Shown: in pieces, positions 1 through 8,891 of the stretch
Layout of the letters: each line of letters opens with the position of its first letter
How positions within the stretch are numbered: the first letter of the stretch is position 1
Origin: Brevundimonas sp. 357
Lineage (GTDB): Bacteria; Pseudomonadota; Alphaproteobacteria; Caulobacterales; Caulobacteraceae
Assembly: GCF_003938605.1 (NCBI RefSeq)
Contig: NZ_RHWX01000015.1
Location: 1 to 64,000 of the forward strand
DNA length: 64,000 bases
Reading direction: 5' to 3'
Notes under the pieces: model-generated
Told to the model about the DNA's origin: nothing
The model's database searches: none
What the model saw: only the letters and a program-made list of their open reading frames with translations
Made by a program: the position numbers and the translations under genes

Positions 1-172
1 ATGCTCCAGAAAACGGGGGCGGATCAACTAACCCAAGGACTCTGGTCGCCGCTGGATGAAAACTCAGGGGCACGTCAATGGCGTCCGCTACTCTCTTTCA
101 AACCACGATCGCGCAGGCATGGTCGCCCGACACCGCTGAGGCCGGGCTGTGAAGGCGAACGGGGGCGAGCGG

Positions 173-1390
173 ATGGCTAGCGGGGGGCGTCGCCAGACGT
201 TGCTGTTGGCTGCGGCACAGGCGCTCTATCTATCGTCAGTCTCTGTTGTCTTCACCTTCTCCGGTCTGGCGGGAGCCGAACTGGCGCCGACGCCGGGGCT
301 CGCCACCTTGCCGTTGGCCTTGATCACGGTTGTCACGGCCGCCGCCGCCATTCCGACATCGCTTCTGATGGCCAGGGTCGGGCGCCGGCTTGGCTTTCAG
401 GCCGGGGCGCTGATCGGAGCGACAGGATCAGGCGTGGCGGCCTGGGGCATGGTCGCGGGCGATTTCGCTCTGTTCTGTCTCGGCAATGCGCTGATGGGCG
501 TTTTTCAAGCCTCGGCCATGTACTATCGTTTCGCCGCCGCCGATATGGCGGGGGCGGCTTTTCGTGCGAAGGCGGTGGCATGGGTGCTGGCAGGCGGCGT
601 TGCGGCCGCGCTGGTCGGACCCGAGATCGCTGCACGCACGCGTCACCTCGTGTCGGGGGCGGAGTATGCGGGGGCCTATGCCGCGTCAGCCTTGATCGCG
701 TTGATTTCAATCGCATTGCTGGGGTTTTTGCGAGCTCCGCCGTCCGCAACGGAGAACGAGAAAAAGGCGCCAGCTCGAACCTTGGCGGCGATCATGCGTC
801 AGCCGGTGTTCCTGGTCGCGCTTCTGAACGCAGCAGCGGCCTATGTCGTGATGAGCTTTGTCATGACCGCCTCCCCGCTTGCGGTGGTGGCGGCGGGACA
901 TGGGGTGGACGCGGCGGCCGAGGTCACACGCTGGCATCTCATCGGCATGTTCGCGCCGTCCTTCATCACGGGAGGGCTGGCGACGCGTTACGGCGTAAGA
1001 TGGATTTTGATGGGGGGACTCGGACTGTCGGCGATCAGTCTTGGCATCGCCCTGAGCGGACCAGGACTGCTGCTGTTCAAGGCCGCCCTGCTGCTTCTGG
1101 GAGCGGGGTGGAATTTCCTCTACATCGGCGGCACCACCCTGTTGACGGAAGCCTATGCGCCGGCCGAGCGCGCCAAGACTCAGGCGGCTAATGAATTCAT
1201 GGTCTTCGGCGCGACGGCGCTGGCGACCCTGGCCGCAGGGGCGGTGCAGGTCGGGCACGGTTGGGCGGTGGTCAATGTCGCCGCCGCGCCGATCTTGGCG
1301 GTTGCGGGGCTGGGGACGGCCTGGTTCGCATGGCGCCGACGAAAGACAGGCGCGGCCCTTGACGGCGTTCGGGCGCCGACACGGTCATGA
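173..1390 (+). CDS. MFS family transporter
   Basis: A 405-residue, strongly hydrophobic protein with about 12 predicted membrane segments. The early loop MARVGRRLGFQAG matches the basic loop between TM2 and TM3 of major facilitator proteins. The second half repeats the pattern after a charged central loop near residue 200 (ATENEKKAPAR). An ATG at 173 preceded by a GGGCGAG purine run is preferred over the in-frame GTG at 149. The stop overlaps the start of the next gene (ATGA), so the two are probably translationally coupled. The family assignment rests on topology and the basic loop; the substrate cannot be read from the sequence. The position next to an RND pump suggests drug or solvent efflux, which is only inference. 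Confidence 0.8.
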   Translation: MASGGRRQTLLLAAAQALYLSSVSVVFTFSGLAGAELAPTPGLATLPLALITVVTAAAAIPTSLLMARVGRRLGFQAGALIGATGSGVAAWGMVAGDFALFCLGNALMGVFQASAMYYRFAAADMAGAAFRAKAVAWVLAGGVAAALVGPEIAARTRHLVSGAEYAGAYAASALIALISIALLGFLRAPPSATENEKKAPARTLAAIMRQPVFLVALLNAAAAYVVMSFVMTASPLAVVAAGHGVDAAAEVTRWHLIGMFAPSFITGGLATRYGVRWILMGGLGLSAISLGIALSGPGLLLFKAALLLLGAGWNFLYIGGTTLLTEAYAPAERAKTQAANEFMVFGATALATLAAGAVQVGHGWAVVNVAAAPILAVAGLGTAWFAWRRRKTGAALDGVRAPTRS

Positions 1391-1800
1391 AGGGCCTGCA
1401 CGCAAGCTATCGACATATGGCGCTTTGGACGCTCCAGGGCTGGCTGGCGATGTTCTTCATCGCGGCTGGCTACGCCAAGCTCAGCCAGCCTATGGATATG
1501 CTGATCATTCTCTTGTCCTGGCCGGTCCACTTCGCGCCCCAGGCGGTGCGCCTGCTCGGCGTGGTGGAGGTGGTCTTGGCGGCGGCGGTCCTGTCGCCCC
1601 TGATCTCCTGGGCGTTCGGGCGTCCGTTGCTGGTTCTGGCGACGATGGCGATGCTGACGCTCGAGGCGATGATGTTCATCATTCACGCCATGAGTTTCGA
1701 GTGGAGCCATGCGCTGATTAATCTGGCGCTGGGGGTCATGACCGCCATCGTCTTTGCTCAGCGCTCGCGTGAAACGTCCGCCGGAGGGAAGCCGATCTAA
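1387..1800 (+). CDS. DoxX-like small integral membrane protein
   Basis: A 137-residue protein with four predicted membrane helices and an early segment (FFIAAGYAKLSQP) resembling the DoxX family motif in which a conserved Lys follows the first helix. It overlaps the MFS gene by 4 bases and is followed by a strong terminator, so the two form a compact operon. DoxX-like proteins are small quinone- or thiosulfate-linked membrane proteins with poorly known roles. Here no redox motif is visible and no function beyond membrane location can be given. Confidence 0.6.
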   Translation: MKGLHASYRHMALWTLQGWLAMFFIAAGYAKLSQPMDMLIILLSWPVHFAPQAVRLLGVVEVVLAAAVLSPLISWAFGRPLLVLATMAMLTLEAMMFIIHAMSFEWSHALINLALGVMTAIVFAQRSRETSAGGKPI

Positions 1801-1840
1801 GCCCGGGCAGACCGGGTGAGCGGGGGACGTTTCTTCAAAG

Positions 1841-1872
1841 CCGACGAGGCGCGCGCCGGCGTGCCTCGTCGG
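1841..1872 (+). terminator. Terminator hairpin after the MFS/DoxX operon
   Basis: CCGACGAGGC (1841-1850) pairs perfectly with GCCTCGTCGG (1863-1872). The loop bases add further inner pairs, and TTTC follows. It lies 40 bases after the DoxX stop and before the RND operon. Confidence 0.7.
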
Positions 1873-1940
1873 TTTCGCCACGCGTCTGACACCGCCCGCA
1901 GACCTCTCTCGACGCCGCTTGAAACAGGCGTTCGAACGGC

Positions 1941-1971
1941 TTGACCTTACAAGGCTTGTAGCAAGCACCAC
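1941..1971 (+). promoter_or_regulatory. MerR-type promoter upstream of the RND pump operon
   Basis: A TTGACC -35 box (1941-1946) is followed by a 19-base spacer that contains the dyad TACAAG-G-CTTGTA (1948-1960). The long spacer with a central dyad is the layout recognised by MerR-family activators. The putative -10 (CACCAC, 1966-1971) is poor, which is common when an activator is required. No regulator gene sits next to the pump, so the regulator would act from elsewhere. Confidence 0.45.
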
Positions 1972-2038
1972 CCGTTGATCGGCAGGCGACCGCCTCCGGC
2001 ATGGGGCCGGTTCGCGGCCCTCCTCGGGATAGGAATTA

Positions 2039-3220
2039 ATGCGAATATCCAAGAAGGCGGCGGTGGTCGTCACAGGCGGCCTGTTGGCGGGCGGCGGCCT
2101 GATCTACGCGGTGCAGCAGGCTCCGGCGGAAAGCGCAGTCGCCGCTTCTGTTGCGCCGGCGGCGCCTGTGGCCCAAGCCGTGGGCCGAGAGATCGCGCCG
2201 ACGGCGGAGTTCACCGGCTATCTGGCGGCCCCGGAAACGGTCGAACTGCGTCCCAAGGCGGGCGGCACCATCCAAAGCGTGAGCGTCCCCGAAGGGGGGC
2301 TCGTGCGGCAGGGGCAGTTGTTGTTCCAACTCGACCCACGACCGCTTCAGGTTCTGCTGGACGCAGCAGAGGCTCAGGCGCGTCAGGCTGAGGTCCAACT
2401 GACGCAGGCGGAGGCGGATCTGGCGCGCGCCGAGCGTCTGGCGCCCAACGGGGCCATTTCCGCGCGTGCGCTGGAGACCGCTCAGTCCGCTCACCGTGAG
2501 CGACAGGCGCAGGTTCAAGCCGCCCATGCGGCGTCTGCGGCGGCGCGATTGAACCTGTCCTATGCGCGCGTGACGGCGCCCATCAGCGGGCGTGTGGATC
2601 GCATCGCCGTCACCAGGGGCAATGTGATCGCTGCGGGCGTGACGGTGTTGACGACGATCGTCTCCATCGATCCGCTGCAGGTCTATTTCGACATCGATGA
2701 GGCGGCCTATCTGGACTTCATCGCCAGGGCCCGCCCGGACGGAAATGGCCGTCCGACGAACAGACTGCCCGTACGCATCGGTCTGATGAATGAAGAAGGC
2801 CATCCCCACGAAGGCGAGCTGGATTTCATCGGAGCTCAGGTGAATCGCGGCACCGGCACGGTGCGCGCTCGCGCGGTGATCGCCAACCCAGGCGGCCTGT
2901 TGGCGCCGGGTCTGTTCGCGCGCGTTCGGCTGGACACCGCCGCTCCGCGTCAGGCTGTTCTCATTGACGATCAGGCGGTCGGCACGGACCAGGGGCAGAC
3001 CTATGTCCTGACGCTGGGGGCGGGCAACAAGGTCGAGTATCGTCCGGTCAAGCTCGGCGGAATGGCTGATGGCCTCCGTGTGGTCGAAAGCGGCCTGAAG
3101 GCGGGTGAGGTCATCATCCTGAAAGGCCTTGTGCGGCCGGGCATGCAGGTCACGCCCCAGCGCACGACGATGCAGCCCCAACCTCAGCAGGCGCCCGCGG
3201 CCGCGGAGGCCGGGCGATGA
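2039..3220 (+). CDS. RND efflux periplasmic adaptor, MexE-like
   Basis: A 393-residue membrane-fusion protein. It has an N-terminal hydrophobic signal/anchor (residues 9-27), a biotinyl-lipoyl-like domain (from ETVELRPKAGG to LVRQGQLLFQLDPRP), an alpha-helical hairpin rich in Gln, Ala and Glu (about 110-165), and the beta-barrel part that begins with YARVTAPISGRVDR. These features match the AcrA/MexE adaptors that bridge an inner-membrane RND pump to an outer-membrane channel. AGGA at 2031-2034 supports the ATG at 2039. Its stop overlaps the start of the permease gene (ATGA). The closest relatives by memory are MexE-type adaptors; the substrate is unknown. Confidence 0.9.
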   Translation: MRISKKAAVVVTGGLLAGGGLIYAVQQAPAESAVAASVAPAAPVAQAVGREIAPTAEFTGYLAAPETVELRPKAGGTIQSVSVPEGGLVRQGQLLFQLDPRPLQVLLDAAEAQARQAEVQLTQAEADLARAERLAPNGAISARALETAQSAHRERQAQVQAAHAASAAARLNLSYARVTAPISGRVDRIAVTRGNVIAAGVTVLTTIVSIDPLQVYFDIDEAAYLDFIARARPDGNGRPTNRLPVRIGLMNEEGHPHEGELDFIGAQVNRGTGTVRARAVIANPGGLLAPGLFARVRLDTAAPRQAVLIDDQAVGTDQGQTYVLTLGAGNKVEYRPVKLGGMADGLRVVESGLKAGEVIILKGLVRPGMQVTPQRTTMQPQPQQAPAAAEAGR

Positions 3221-6200
3221 CCTTCCCCCGCTTCTTCATTGATCGCCCGATCTTTGCGGTCGTGTTGTCGGTCCTGATGCTGATAGCGGGAGGACTGGCG
3301 TTCCTGCGCCTGCCCCTAAGCGAGTATCCGGCCGTGACGCCGCCCATGATCCAGGTGACGGCCGCCTATCCAGGGGCCAGCCCCGATGTCGTCGCCGAGA
3401 CGGTGGCGGCGCCTTTGGAGCAGGCCATCAACGGCGTCGAGAACATGCTCTACATGAGCTCGCAAGCGTCGAGCGACGGCCGGATGTCGATCAGCATCTC
3501 CTTTAAGCAGGGGACGGATCCGGACCTGGCGCAGATTCAGGTGCAGAACCGCGTGGCGCGAGCGTTGCCCAGACTGCCGCCCGAAGTGCAGCAGATGGGC
3601 GTGATCACCGACAAGACGTCGCCTGACGTGCTGATGGTGGTCCATATGCGCGCGACTGATGCGCGCTATTCCCCGCTTCATGTGTCGAACTATGCGGCGC
3701 TCAATGTTCGCGATGAACTGGCGCGGCTGCCGGGCGTGGCCAATGTTCTTATCAGCGGGGAAGGCGAATACGCCATGCGAGTGTGGCTGGAGCCGGCCAA
3801 ACTCGCCGCATTGGACCTTACCGCCAGCGATGTCGTCGCCGCGATCCGCGAGCAGAACGTCCAGGTCGCTTCCGGCTCGGTGGGGCAACAGCCGGACGCT
3901 CGGTCGGCCTATCAGATTTCAGTCAATGCGCTGGGGCGACTGACGACGGTCGAACAGTTCGGCGACATCGTCGTCAAGGCCGGCCTCGAGGGGCAGGTCG
4001 TCAAGTTGAAGGATGTGGCGCGCATCGAACTGGGGGCTGACGCCTACACCATGCGCAGCTTCCTGAACGGGCGCCCGGCGGTGGCCATGCAGATTCTGCA
4101 GAGCCCCGGCGCCAACGCCCTCGACGGCTCCAAGGCCGTCCGTGCGACCATGGAGCGGCTCAAGGCCGACTTCCCTGAAGGCCTGACGTATGAGATCGCC
4201 TACGATCCTACGATCTTCGTACGCGCTTCATTGAAGTCCGTGGCCGTGACCCTGCTTGAGGCCACTCTACTGGTCGTCCTGGTGGTGGTGCTTTTCTTGC
4301 AGAGCTGGCGCGCGTCCATCATTCCTCTGGTGGCTGTTCCGATCTCCTTGGTGGGAACGCTGGCCGTCATGCATCTCTTCGGCTTCTCGCTGAACACCCT
4401 CTCTCTGTTCGGCCTCGTGCTGTCGATCGGCATTGTCGTCGACGACGCCATCGTGGTGGTGGAGAACGTCGAGCGTCACCTTGGTCTGGGCAAGTCGCCC
4501 AAGGCGGCTGCGCGCGCGGCGATGGACGAGGTGACGGGGCCGATCCTGGCTATCACCGCCGTGTTGTCGGCGGTTTTCGTGCCCTCGGCCTTCTTGTCAG
4601 GCCTTCAGGGCGAGTTCTATCGCCAGTTCGCTCTGACGATTGCCATTTCCACGATCCTTTCGGCGATTAACTCTCTGACGCTGTCGCCGGCGCTGGCGGC
4701 TGTTTTGCTGCGTCCTCATCATGGCGAGACGCGGCGCGACTGGCTGACGCGGTTGCTCGACCGCGTCTTTGGTCGTTTCTTCTTGCATTTCAATCGGTTT
4801 TTCGACCGCTCATCGGAGCGTTATGTCGGCTCCGTGCGTCGGGCGATCCGCTTCAGCAGCGTGGTGGGGCTGCTCTACCTGGGCTTCCTCGGCCTGACCT
4901 GGCTGGGCTTCCATCAGACCCCTGCGGGTTTCATGCCGATGCAGGACAAATACTACCTGGTAGGCGTCGCCCAATTGCCGACCGGCGCCTCGCTCGATCG
5001 CACGGAGAGCGTGGTCAAGCGGATGTCGGATATCGCCATGGCGGAGCCCGGCGTCGAAAGCGTGGTGGCCTTCCCCGGCCTGTCGCCCAACGGCGGGGTC
5101 AATCTGCCCAATGCCGCATTGATGTTCATCATGCTGGATGACTTCGGCGAGCGGACGTCGGCCGACCTCTCGGCGAACGCCATCGCTGATCGGCTGATGG
5201 GGCGGTTCAGCCAGATTCCAGACGGTTTCGTCGGCGTGTTTCCGCCGCCGCCGGTGCCGGGTCTGGGCGCCTTTGGCGGCTTCAAGCTGCAGATCGAGGA
5301 TCGCGCGGGCTTGGGTTATGAGGCCCTCGCCCAGGTACAGGCGCAGGTTATGGCCAAGGCGATGCAGGCGCCGGAGTTGGTCGGCATGCTGGCCAGTTTC
5401 CAGAATAACGCTCCGCAAGTTCAGGTTGACGTCGATCGCGTAAAGGCGAAGGCCCACGGTGTGGCGCTGTCCGCTGTCTTTGAAACGATGCAGATCAATC
5501 TGGGCTCGATCTATGTGAATGATTTCAATCGATTTGGGCGGACCTATCGGGTCATGGTCCAGGCGGACGCGCCGTTCCGCCAACAGGTCGAAGACATCGG
5601 TCAGTTGAAAGTGCGCAACGCCGCCGGAGAGATGATTCCGCTTTCCGCCCTGGTCAATGTGACCCGCACTTCAGGCCCTGATCGGGTGATGCACTACAAC
5701 GGCTATCCCTCGGCGGACATCAGCGGCGGTCCGGCGCCGGGATACTCGTCCGGCCAGGCTACTGCGGCTATCGAACGGATTCTGGAGGAGACCCTGCCGC
5801 CGGGCATGATCTATGAGTGGACGGACCTGACGTTCCAGGAGAAGCAGGGCGGGAATACAGCGCTGCTCGTCTTCCCCTTGGCGGTCCTGCTGGCCTTCCT
5901 CATTCTGGCCGCTCAATACAATAGCTGGTCCTTGCCTTTTGCGGTCTTGCTGATCGCGCCGCTGGCCCTGCTCTCCGCGATCGTAGGGGTCTGGGTTTCC
6001 GGCGGCGACAACAACATCTTCACTCAGATCGGCTTTGTCGTCCTGGTCGGTCTGGCGGCCAAGAATGCGATCCTGATCGTGGAGTTCGCACGGGCCAGGG
6101 AAGAAGACGGCGTCGATCCGCTCAACGCCGTGCTGGAAGCGGCGCGCCTTCGTCTACGGCCCATCCTGATGACGTCGCTCGCCTTCATCGCGGGGGTCGT

Positions 6201-6390
6201 TCCCCTGGTGTTGGCGTCCGGCGCCGGGGCCGAGATGCGCCAGGCCATGGGTGTCGCTGTCTTCGCAGGCATGATCGGGGTGACCTTGTTCGGCCTGATC
6301 CTGACGCCTGTTTTCTACGTCGCCGTTCGCCGTTTCGCCCTGAGAGGCAAGCCAAGGCCGAAGGCGACGATGCCGACGATCTCGGACTGA
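3217..6390 (+). CDS. RND multidrug efflux permease, MexF-like (HAE1 family)
   Basis: At 1057 residues it has the usual length of the HAE1 family. It begins with FFIDRPIFAVVLSV, typical of AcrB/MexF. TM4 carries the two proton-relay aspartates in SIGIVVDDAIVVVEN, and the partner lysine is in GLAAKNAILIVEFAR near residue 950. Two large periplasmic loops follow TM1 and TM7. The protein would sit as a trimer in the inner membrane and use proton influx to push amphiphilic substrates into the outer-membrane channel. The VDDA signature separates it from the heavy-metal pumps, compare the CzcA-like protein at 25696. It is translationally coupled to the adaptor and followed by its own outer-membrane channel gene. 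Confidence 0.93.
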   Translation: MTFPRFFIDRPIFAVVLSVLMLIAGGLAFLRLPLSEYPAVTPPMIQVTAAYPGASPDVVAETVAAPLEQAINGVENMLYMSSQASSDGRMSISISFKQGTDPDLAQIQVQNRVARALPRLPPEVQQMGVITDKTSPDVLMVVHMRATDARYSPLHVSNYAALNVRDELARLPGVANVLISGEGEYAMRVWLEPAKLAALDLTASDVVAAIREQNVQVASGSVGQQPDARSAYQISVNALGRLTTVEQFGDIVVKAGLEGQVVKLKDVARIELGADAYTMRSFLNGRPAVAMQILQSPGANALDGSKAVRATMERLKADFPEGLTYEIAYDPTIFVRASLKSVAVTLLEATLLVVLVVVLFLQSWRASIIPLVAVPISLVGTLAVMHLFGFSLNTLSLFGLVLSIGIVVDDAIVVVENVERHLGLGKSPKAAARAAMDEVTGPILAITAVLSAVFVPSAFLSGLQGEFYRQFALTIAISTILSAINSLTLSPALAAVLLRPHHGETRRDWLTRLLDRVFGRFFLHFNRFFDRSSERYVGSVRRAIRFSSVVGLLYLGFLGLTWLGFHQTPAGFMPMQDKYYLVGVAQLPTGASLDRTESVVKRMSDIAMAEPGVESVVAFPGLSPNGGVNLPNAALMFIMLDDFGERTSADLSANAIADRLMGRFSQIPDGFVGVFPPPPVPGLGAFGGFKLQIEDRAGLGYEALAQVQAQVMAKAMQAPELVGMLASFQNNAPQVQVDVDRVKAKAHGVALSAVFETMQINLGSIYVNDFNRFGRTYRVMVQADAPFRQQVEDIGQLKVRNAAGEMIPLSALVNVTRTSGPDRVMHYNGYPSADISGGPAPGYSSGQATAAIERILEETLPPGMIYEWTDLTFQEKQGGNTALLVFPLAVLLAFLILAAQYNSWSLPFAVLLIAPLALLSAIVGVWVSGGDNNIFTQIGFVVLVGLAAKNAILIVEFARAREEDGVDPLNAVLEAARLRLRPILMTSLAFIAGVVPLVLASGAGAEMRQAMGVAVFAGMIGVTLFGLILTPVFYVAVRRFALRGKPRPKATMPTISD

Positions 6391-6406
6391 GATTCGTCCC
6401 TTCCTA

Positions 6407-6443
6407 CGCCCCATCCGTCGTCGAGTTCACGGCGGATGGGGCG
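6407..6443 (+). repeat. Intercistronic hairpin between RND permease and channel genes
   Basis: CGCCCCATCCG (6407-6417) and CGGATGGGGCG (6433-6443) form a perfect 11-bp inverted repeat with a 15-base loop. No T-run follows, so it is more likely an mRNA processing or stability element, or a partial terminator, than a full stop. It also argues that the channel gene starts at 6472 and not at an in-frame ATG at 6436 inside the hairpin. Confidence 0.6.
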
Positions 6444-6471
6444 ATCCCAGCCTTATTTTCAGAGGATCGCC

Positions 6472-7962
6472 ATGTTTGCTGTTCTTCCGTCCGCTCCGCT
6501 GCGAAGCCGAGCCCGCTTTCGTACCCCGAGGTTGTTTCATGGCGCCGCCCTGGCGGGTATCGCCCTCCTCGGGGGATGCGCCTTTTCGCCCGCCTATCAG
6601 CGCCCCGCCCCGCCTGTTGAAAGCGCCTTTCCAACCGAAGGCGTCTACGCCCAGGCCCAGCCGGCGTCTTCTGGCGCAACCGTGGCGGGCATCGGTTGGC
6701 GAGAGTTCTTTCGGGATCCGATCCTGCATGACCTGATCGAGGATGCGCTCCAGAACAATCGAGACATACGTATCGCCGCGCTGAACGTAGAGGCGGCGCG
6801 CGCGATTTATCGCATTCAACGCGCCGAGTCGGCGCCGCAACTGGACGGCGTCGCGTCGTCCGCCTCTCAACGCACGCCGGGGCCTTTGACTGCGTCCGGA
6901 ACGTCAGAAATCGCGCGCGCTCACCAGATGTCGGCGACGGTTGCCGCTTGGGAGCTTGATCTATGGGGCCGGATCCGCAGCCTGAATGATCAGGCCCTCG
7001 CGTCTTATCTGGCTCAGAAAGAAACGCGCAACTCGGCTGAGCTTGCCCTCATCGCCGAGACGGCCAACGCCTATCTGACCTTCCGCGCCGATCAGGCCTT
7101 GTTGAGATTGGCGGAGGAAACAGTCGAGACCCGGCGGCAGTCCCACGCCCTCATGAGCGAGCGCGTCGCCGTCGGCGAGGCCAGCCTGATCGAGGTGCGC
7201 CAGGCCGAGGCCGAGTTACGCGGGGCGGAAGCGGAGCGTGAGGCTTATGCGCGGCAGGTCGCGCGCGATCGGAACGCCCTTGCGCTGTTGGCCGGCGGTC
7301 CGCTTACGCCGGAGCAGAATGCGGCGCTCGATCTGGACGCGGGGTTCTCGGATGACTGGGCCATCGCCGACTTGCCGCCGGGGTTGCCGTCGGAGTTGCT
7401 GCTGCGGCGTCCGGACGTGCGCGCGGCTGAGCAGGCGCTGATGGCGGCGAACGCCCACATCGGAGCGGCGAGAGCGGCCTTCTTCCCCACGGTCAGCCTG
7501 ACAGGATCTATAGGCACGGCCAGCAATGATCTGGATGATCTCTTTTCGTCTGGCGCGCGGGCTTGGAGCTTCACGCCTCAGATCACGGCGCCTATTTTCC
7601 GCGGCGGGGCTCTCCGAGCCAATCTCGAACGCGCGCGTCTGATGGAGCAGATAGAGGTCGCCCGCTATGAGCGGACGATCCAGGCGGCGTTCCGCGATGT
7701 CGCGGACGGTCTCGCGGGACAGGCGACCCTGAACGACCAGATCCGCGCGGAGGGGCTGCGCGTCGCGGCCAGCGAAACGGCCTATCGCATGGCCGAGCAG
7801 CGCTATCGTGAGGGCGAGGACAGCTATCTCTTCGTTCTTGAAGCCCAAAGAACGCTCTATGGCGCGCAGCAGGCCCTGATCCGTGCGCGCCTGACGCGGC
7901 AGAGCAATCTGACGAACCTGTACAAGGCGCTGGGCGGCGGCTGGGTCGAACACGCGGCATGA
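6472..7962 (+). CDS. Outer-membrane efflux lipoprotein, OprN/NodT-like
   Basis: A 496-residue TolC-family channel. The chosen ATG follows AGAGGA. The N-terminus has a basic stretch, a hydrophobic segment and a lipobox (ALLGGC, acylated Cys36), so it should be a lipid-anchored outer-membrane protein. Two repeats of long helical hairpins are visible, with typical phrases such as AWELDLWGRIRS, LPSELLLRRPDVRAAE and YREGEDSYLFVLEAQRTLY. Together with the two upstream genes it completes a MexEF-OprN-type tripartite pump. The gene ends just before a bidirectional terminator. Confidence 0.9.
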   Translation: MFAVLPSAPLRSRARFRTPRLFHGAALAGIALLGGCAFSPAYQRPAPPVESAFPTEGVYAQAQPASSGATVAGIGWREFFRDPILHDLIEDALQNNRDIRIAALNVEAARAIYRIQRAESAPQLDGVASSASQRTPGPLTASGTSEIARAHQMSATVAAWELDLWGRIRSLNDQALASYLAQKETRNSAELALIAETANAYLTFRADQALLRLAEETVETRRQSHALMSERVAVGEASLIEVRQAEAELRGAEAEREAYARQVARDRNALALLAGGPLTPEQNAALDLDAGFSDDWAIADLPPGLPSELLLRRPDVRAAEQALMAANAHIGAARAAFFPTVSLTGSIGTASNDLDDLFSSGARAWSFTPQITAPIFRGGALRANLERARLMEQIEVARYERTIQAAFRDVADGLAGQATLNDQIRAEGLRVAASETAYRMAEQRYREGEDSYLFVLEAQRTLYGAQQALIRARLTRQSNLTNLYKALGGGWVEHAA

Positions 7963-7967
7963 ATGAA

Positions 7968-7996
7968 GGAGGCGCGCCGTGGTGCGGCGCGCCTCC
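7968..7996. terminator. Bidirectional terminator between RND channel and DUF305 gene
   Basis: GGAGGCGCGCC (7968-7978) pairs perfectly with GGCGCGCCTCC (7986-7996) around a 7-base loop. It lies between two converging transcription units, 6 bases after the channel gene stop. Confidence 0.65.
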
Positions 7997-8025
7997 CGGC
8001 CGACTGGATGGCGAAGGCTGCGGAG

Positions 8026-8325
8026 CTAGGCTCCGCGCTTGGCCAGCCAGACCTTCATCATCGCGATCTCAGACTCCTGGGCGGAGATTACAGCGCGGGC
8101 CAGCGCGTTCACCTCGGGATCGGAGCCATGCTCGAGAACCACCTTGGCCATGTCGATGGCGCCCTGGTGGTGGGGGATCATGCCGCGCATGAAGTCCGTG
8201 TCTGCGTCGCCGGTGAACATGATCGTCATGTCGGCGTGCATTCGGCTGTTCGCCGCCAGATAGGCGGCGATCACCGGGTCGTTCTGGGCGGCGCTCTGTC
8301 CCGGCGCGTGGTCGGAATGGTCCAT
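8026..8325 (-). CDS. DUF305 family protein, copper-cluster associated
   Basis: A 99-residue protein with the DUF305 signature: [36 protein letters not shown], rich in Met and His. Members are often found beside copper-resistance genes and are thought to bind copper with these residues. No signal peptide is evident, so this copy may be cytoplasmic. AGGAG lies 10 bases before the ATG. It is the last gene of the minus-strand order copA, cueR, DUF305, which supports a role in copper handling by context. Confidence 0.8.
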   Translation of the reverse strand: MDHSDHAPGQSAAQNDPVIAAYLAANSRMHADMTIMFTGDADTDFMRGMIPHHQGAIDMAKVVLEHGSDPEVNALARAVISAQESEIAMMKVWLAKRGA

Positions 8326-8392
8326 GACGTAATCTCCTGCTGAGGATCGAGCAGGTCAGGAAGCCGCTTCCAACGCTCGTCAGGTCAAGCGT

Positions 8393-8836
8393 CTAGGGAC
8401 GCGCCACGGCGCCGCGGCGGGGCAGTATGGAACGATCCTCGCCCGCTTTGCCCTTCTCGAGGCTTTGCAGGATAGGGCAGTGCGGCCGGTGGTCGCCATG
8501 ACAGGCATTGACCAGCATGGTGAGAGAATGGGCCATCTCCTTCAGGTCTTTGATTTTCTTCTGAAGACCGTTGATGTGACCTTGAGCCATCTGTTTGACC
8601 TCGGCGCTCTGCCGGCTCTCATTGCGCCAGAGACTCAGCAGGTCGCCGATCTCGGCGACCGAGAAGCCCAGGTCGCGGGCGCGTCGGATGAAGCGCAGCA
8701 TATGGACGTCATCGTCCGAATAGTCGCGATAGCCAGACGGTCTTCGATCGACGGCGGGGATGAGGCCGATTTGCTCATAGTAGCGGATCATCTTGGCCGA
8801 CACGCCGGATTCTCTCGAAGTCTTGCCAATGTTCAT
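8393..8836 (-). CDS. cueR: Copper-responsive MerR regulator, CueR
   Basis: A 147-residue MerR-family protein with the winged helix-turn-helix (MIRYYEQIGLIP), a dimerisation helix, and two metal-binding cysteines, Cys112 and Cys120, in CHGDHRPHC. The C-x7-C spacing and even the numbering match E. coli CueR, which binds Cu(I) and activates promoters with 19-bp spacers. The start at 8836 is preceded by GGGAGGAA; longer in-frame starts would run into copA. It lies 55 bases downstream of copA on the same strand. Good CueR-type boxes lie upstream of copA and of the glutaredoxin operon, so these are its likely targets. Confidence 0.9.
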   Translation of the reverse strand: MNIGKTSRESGVSAKMIRYYEQIGLIPAVDRRPSGYRDYSDDDVHMLRFIRRARDLGFSVAEIGDLLSLWRNESRQSAEVKQMAQGHINGLQKKIKDLKEMAHSLTMLVNACHGDHRPHCPILQSLEKGKAGEDRSILPRRGAVARP

Positions 8837-8891
8837 CGATTTCCTCCCAGGAAGGTAGGCGGCCGACGTGGCGTCGGCCGCCGTGGTGTTG

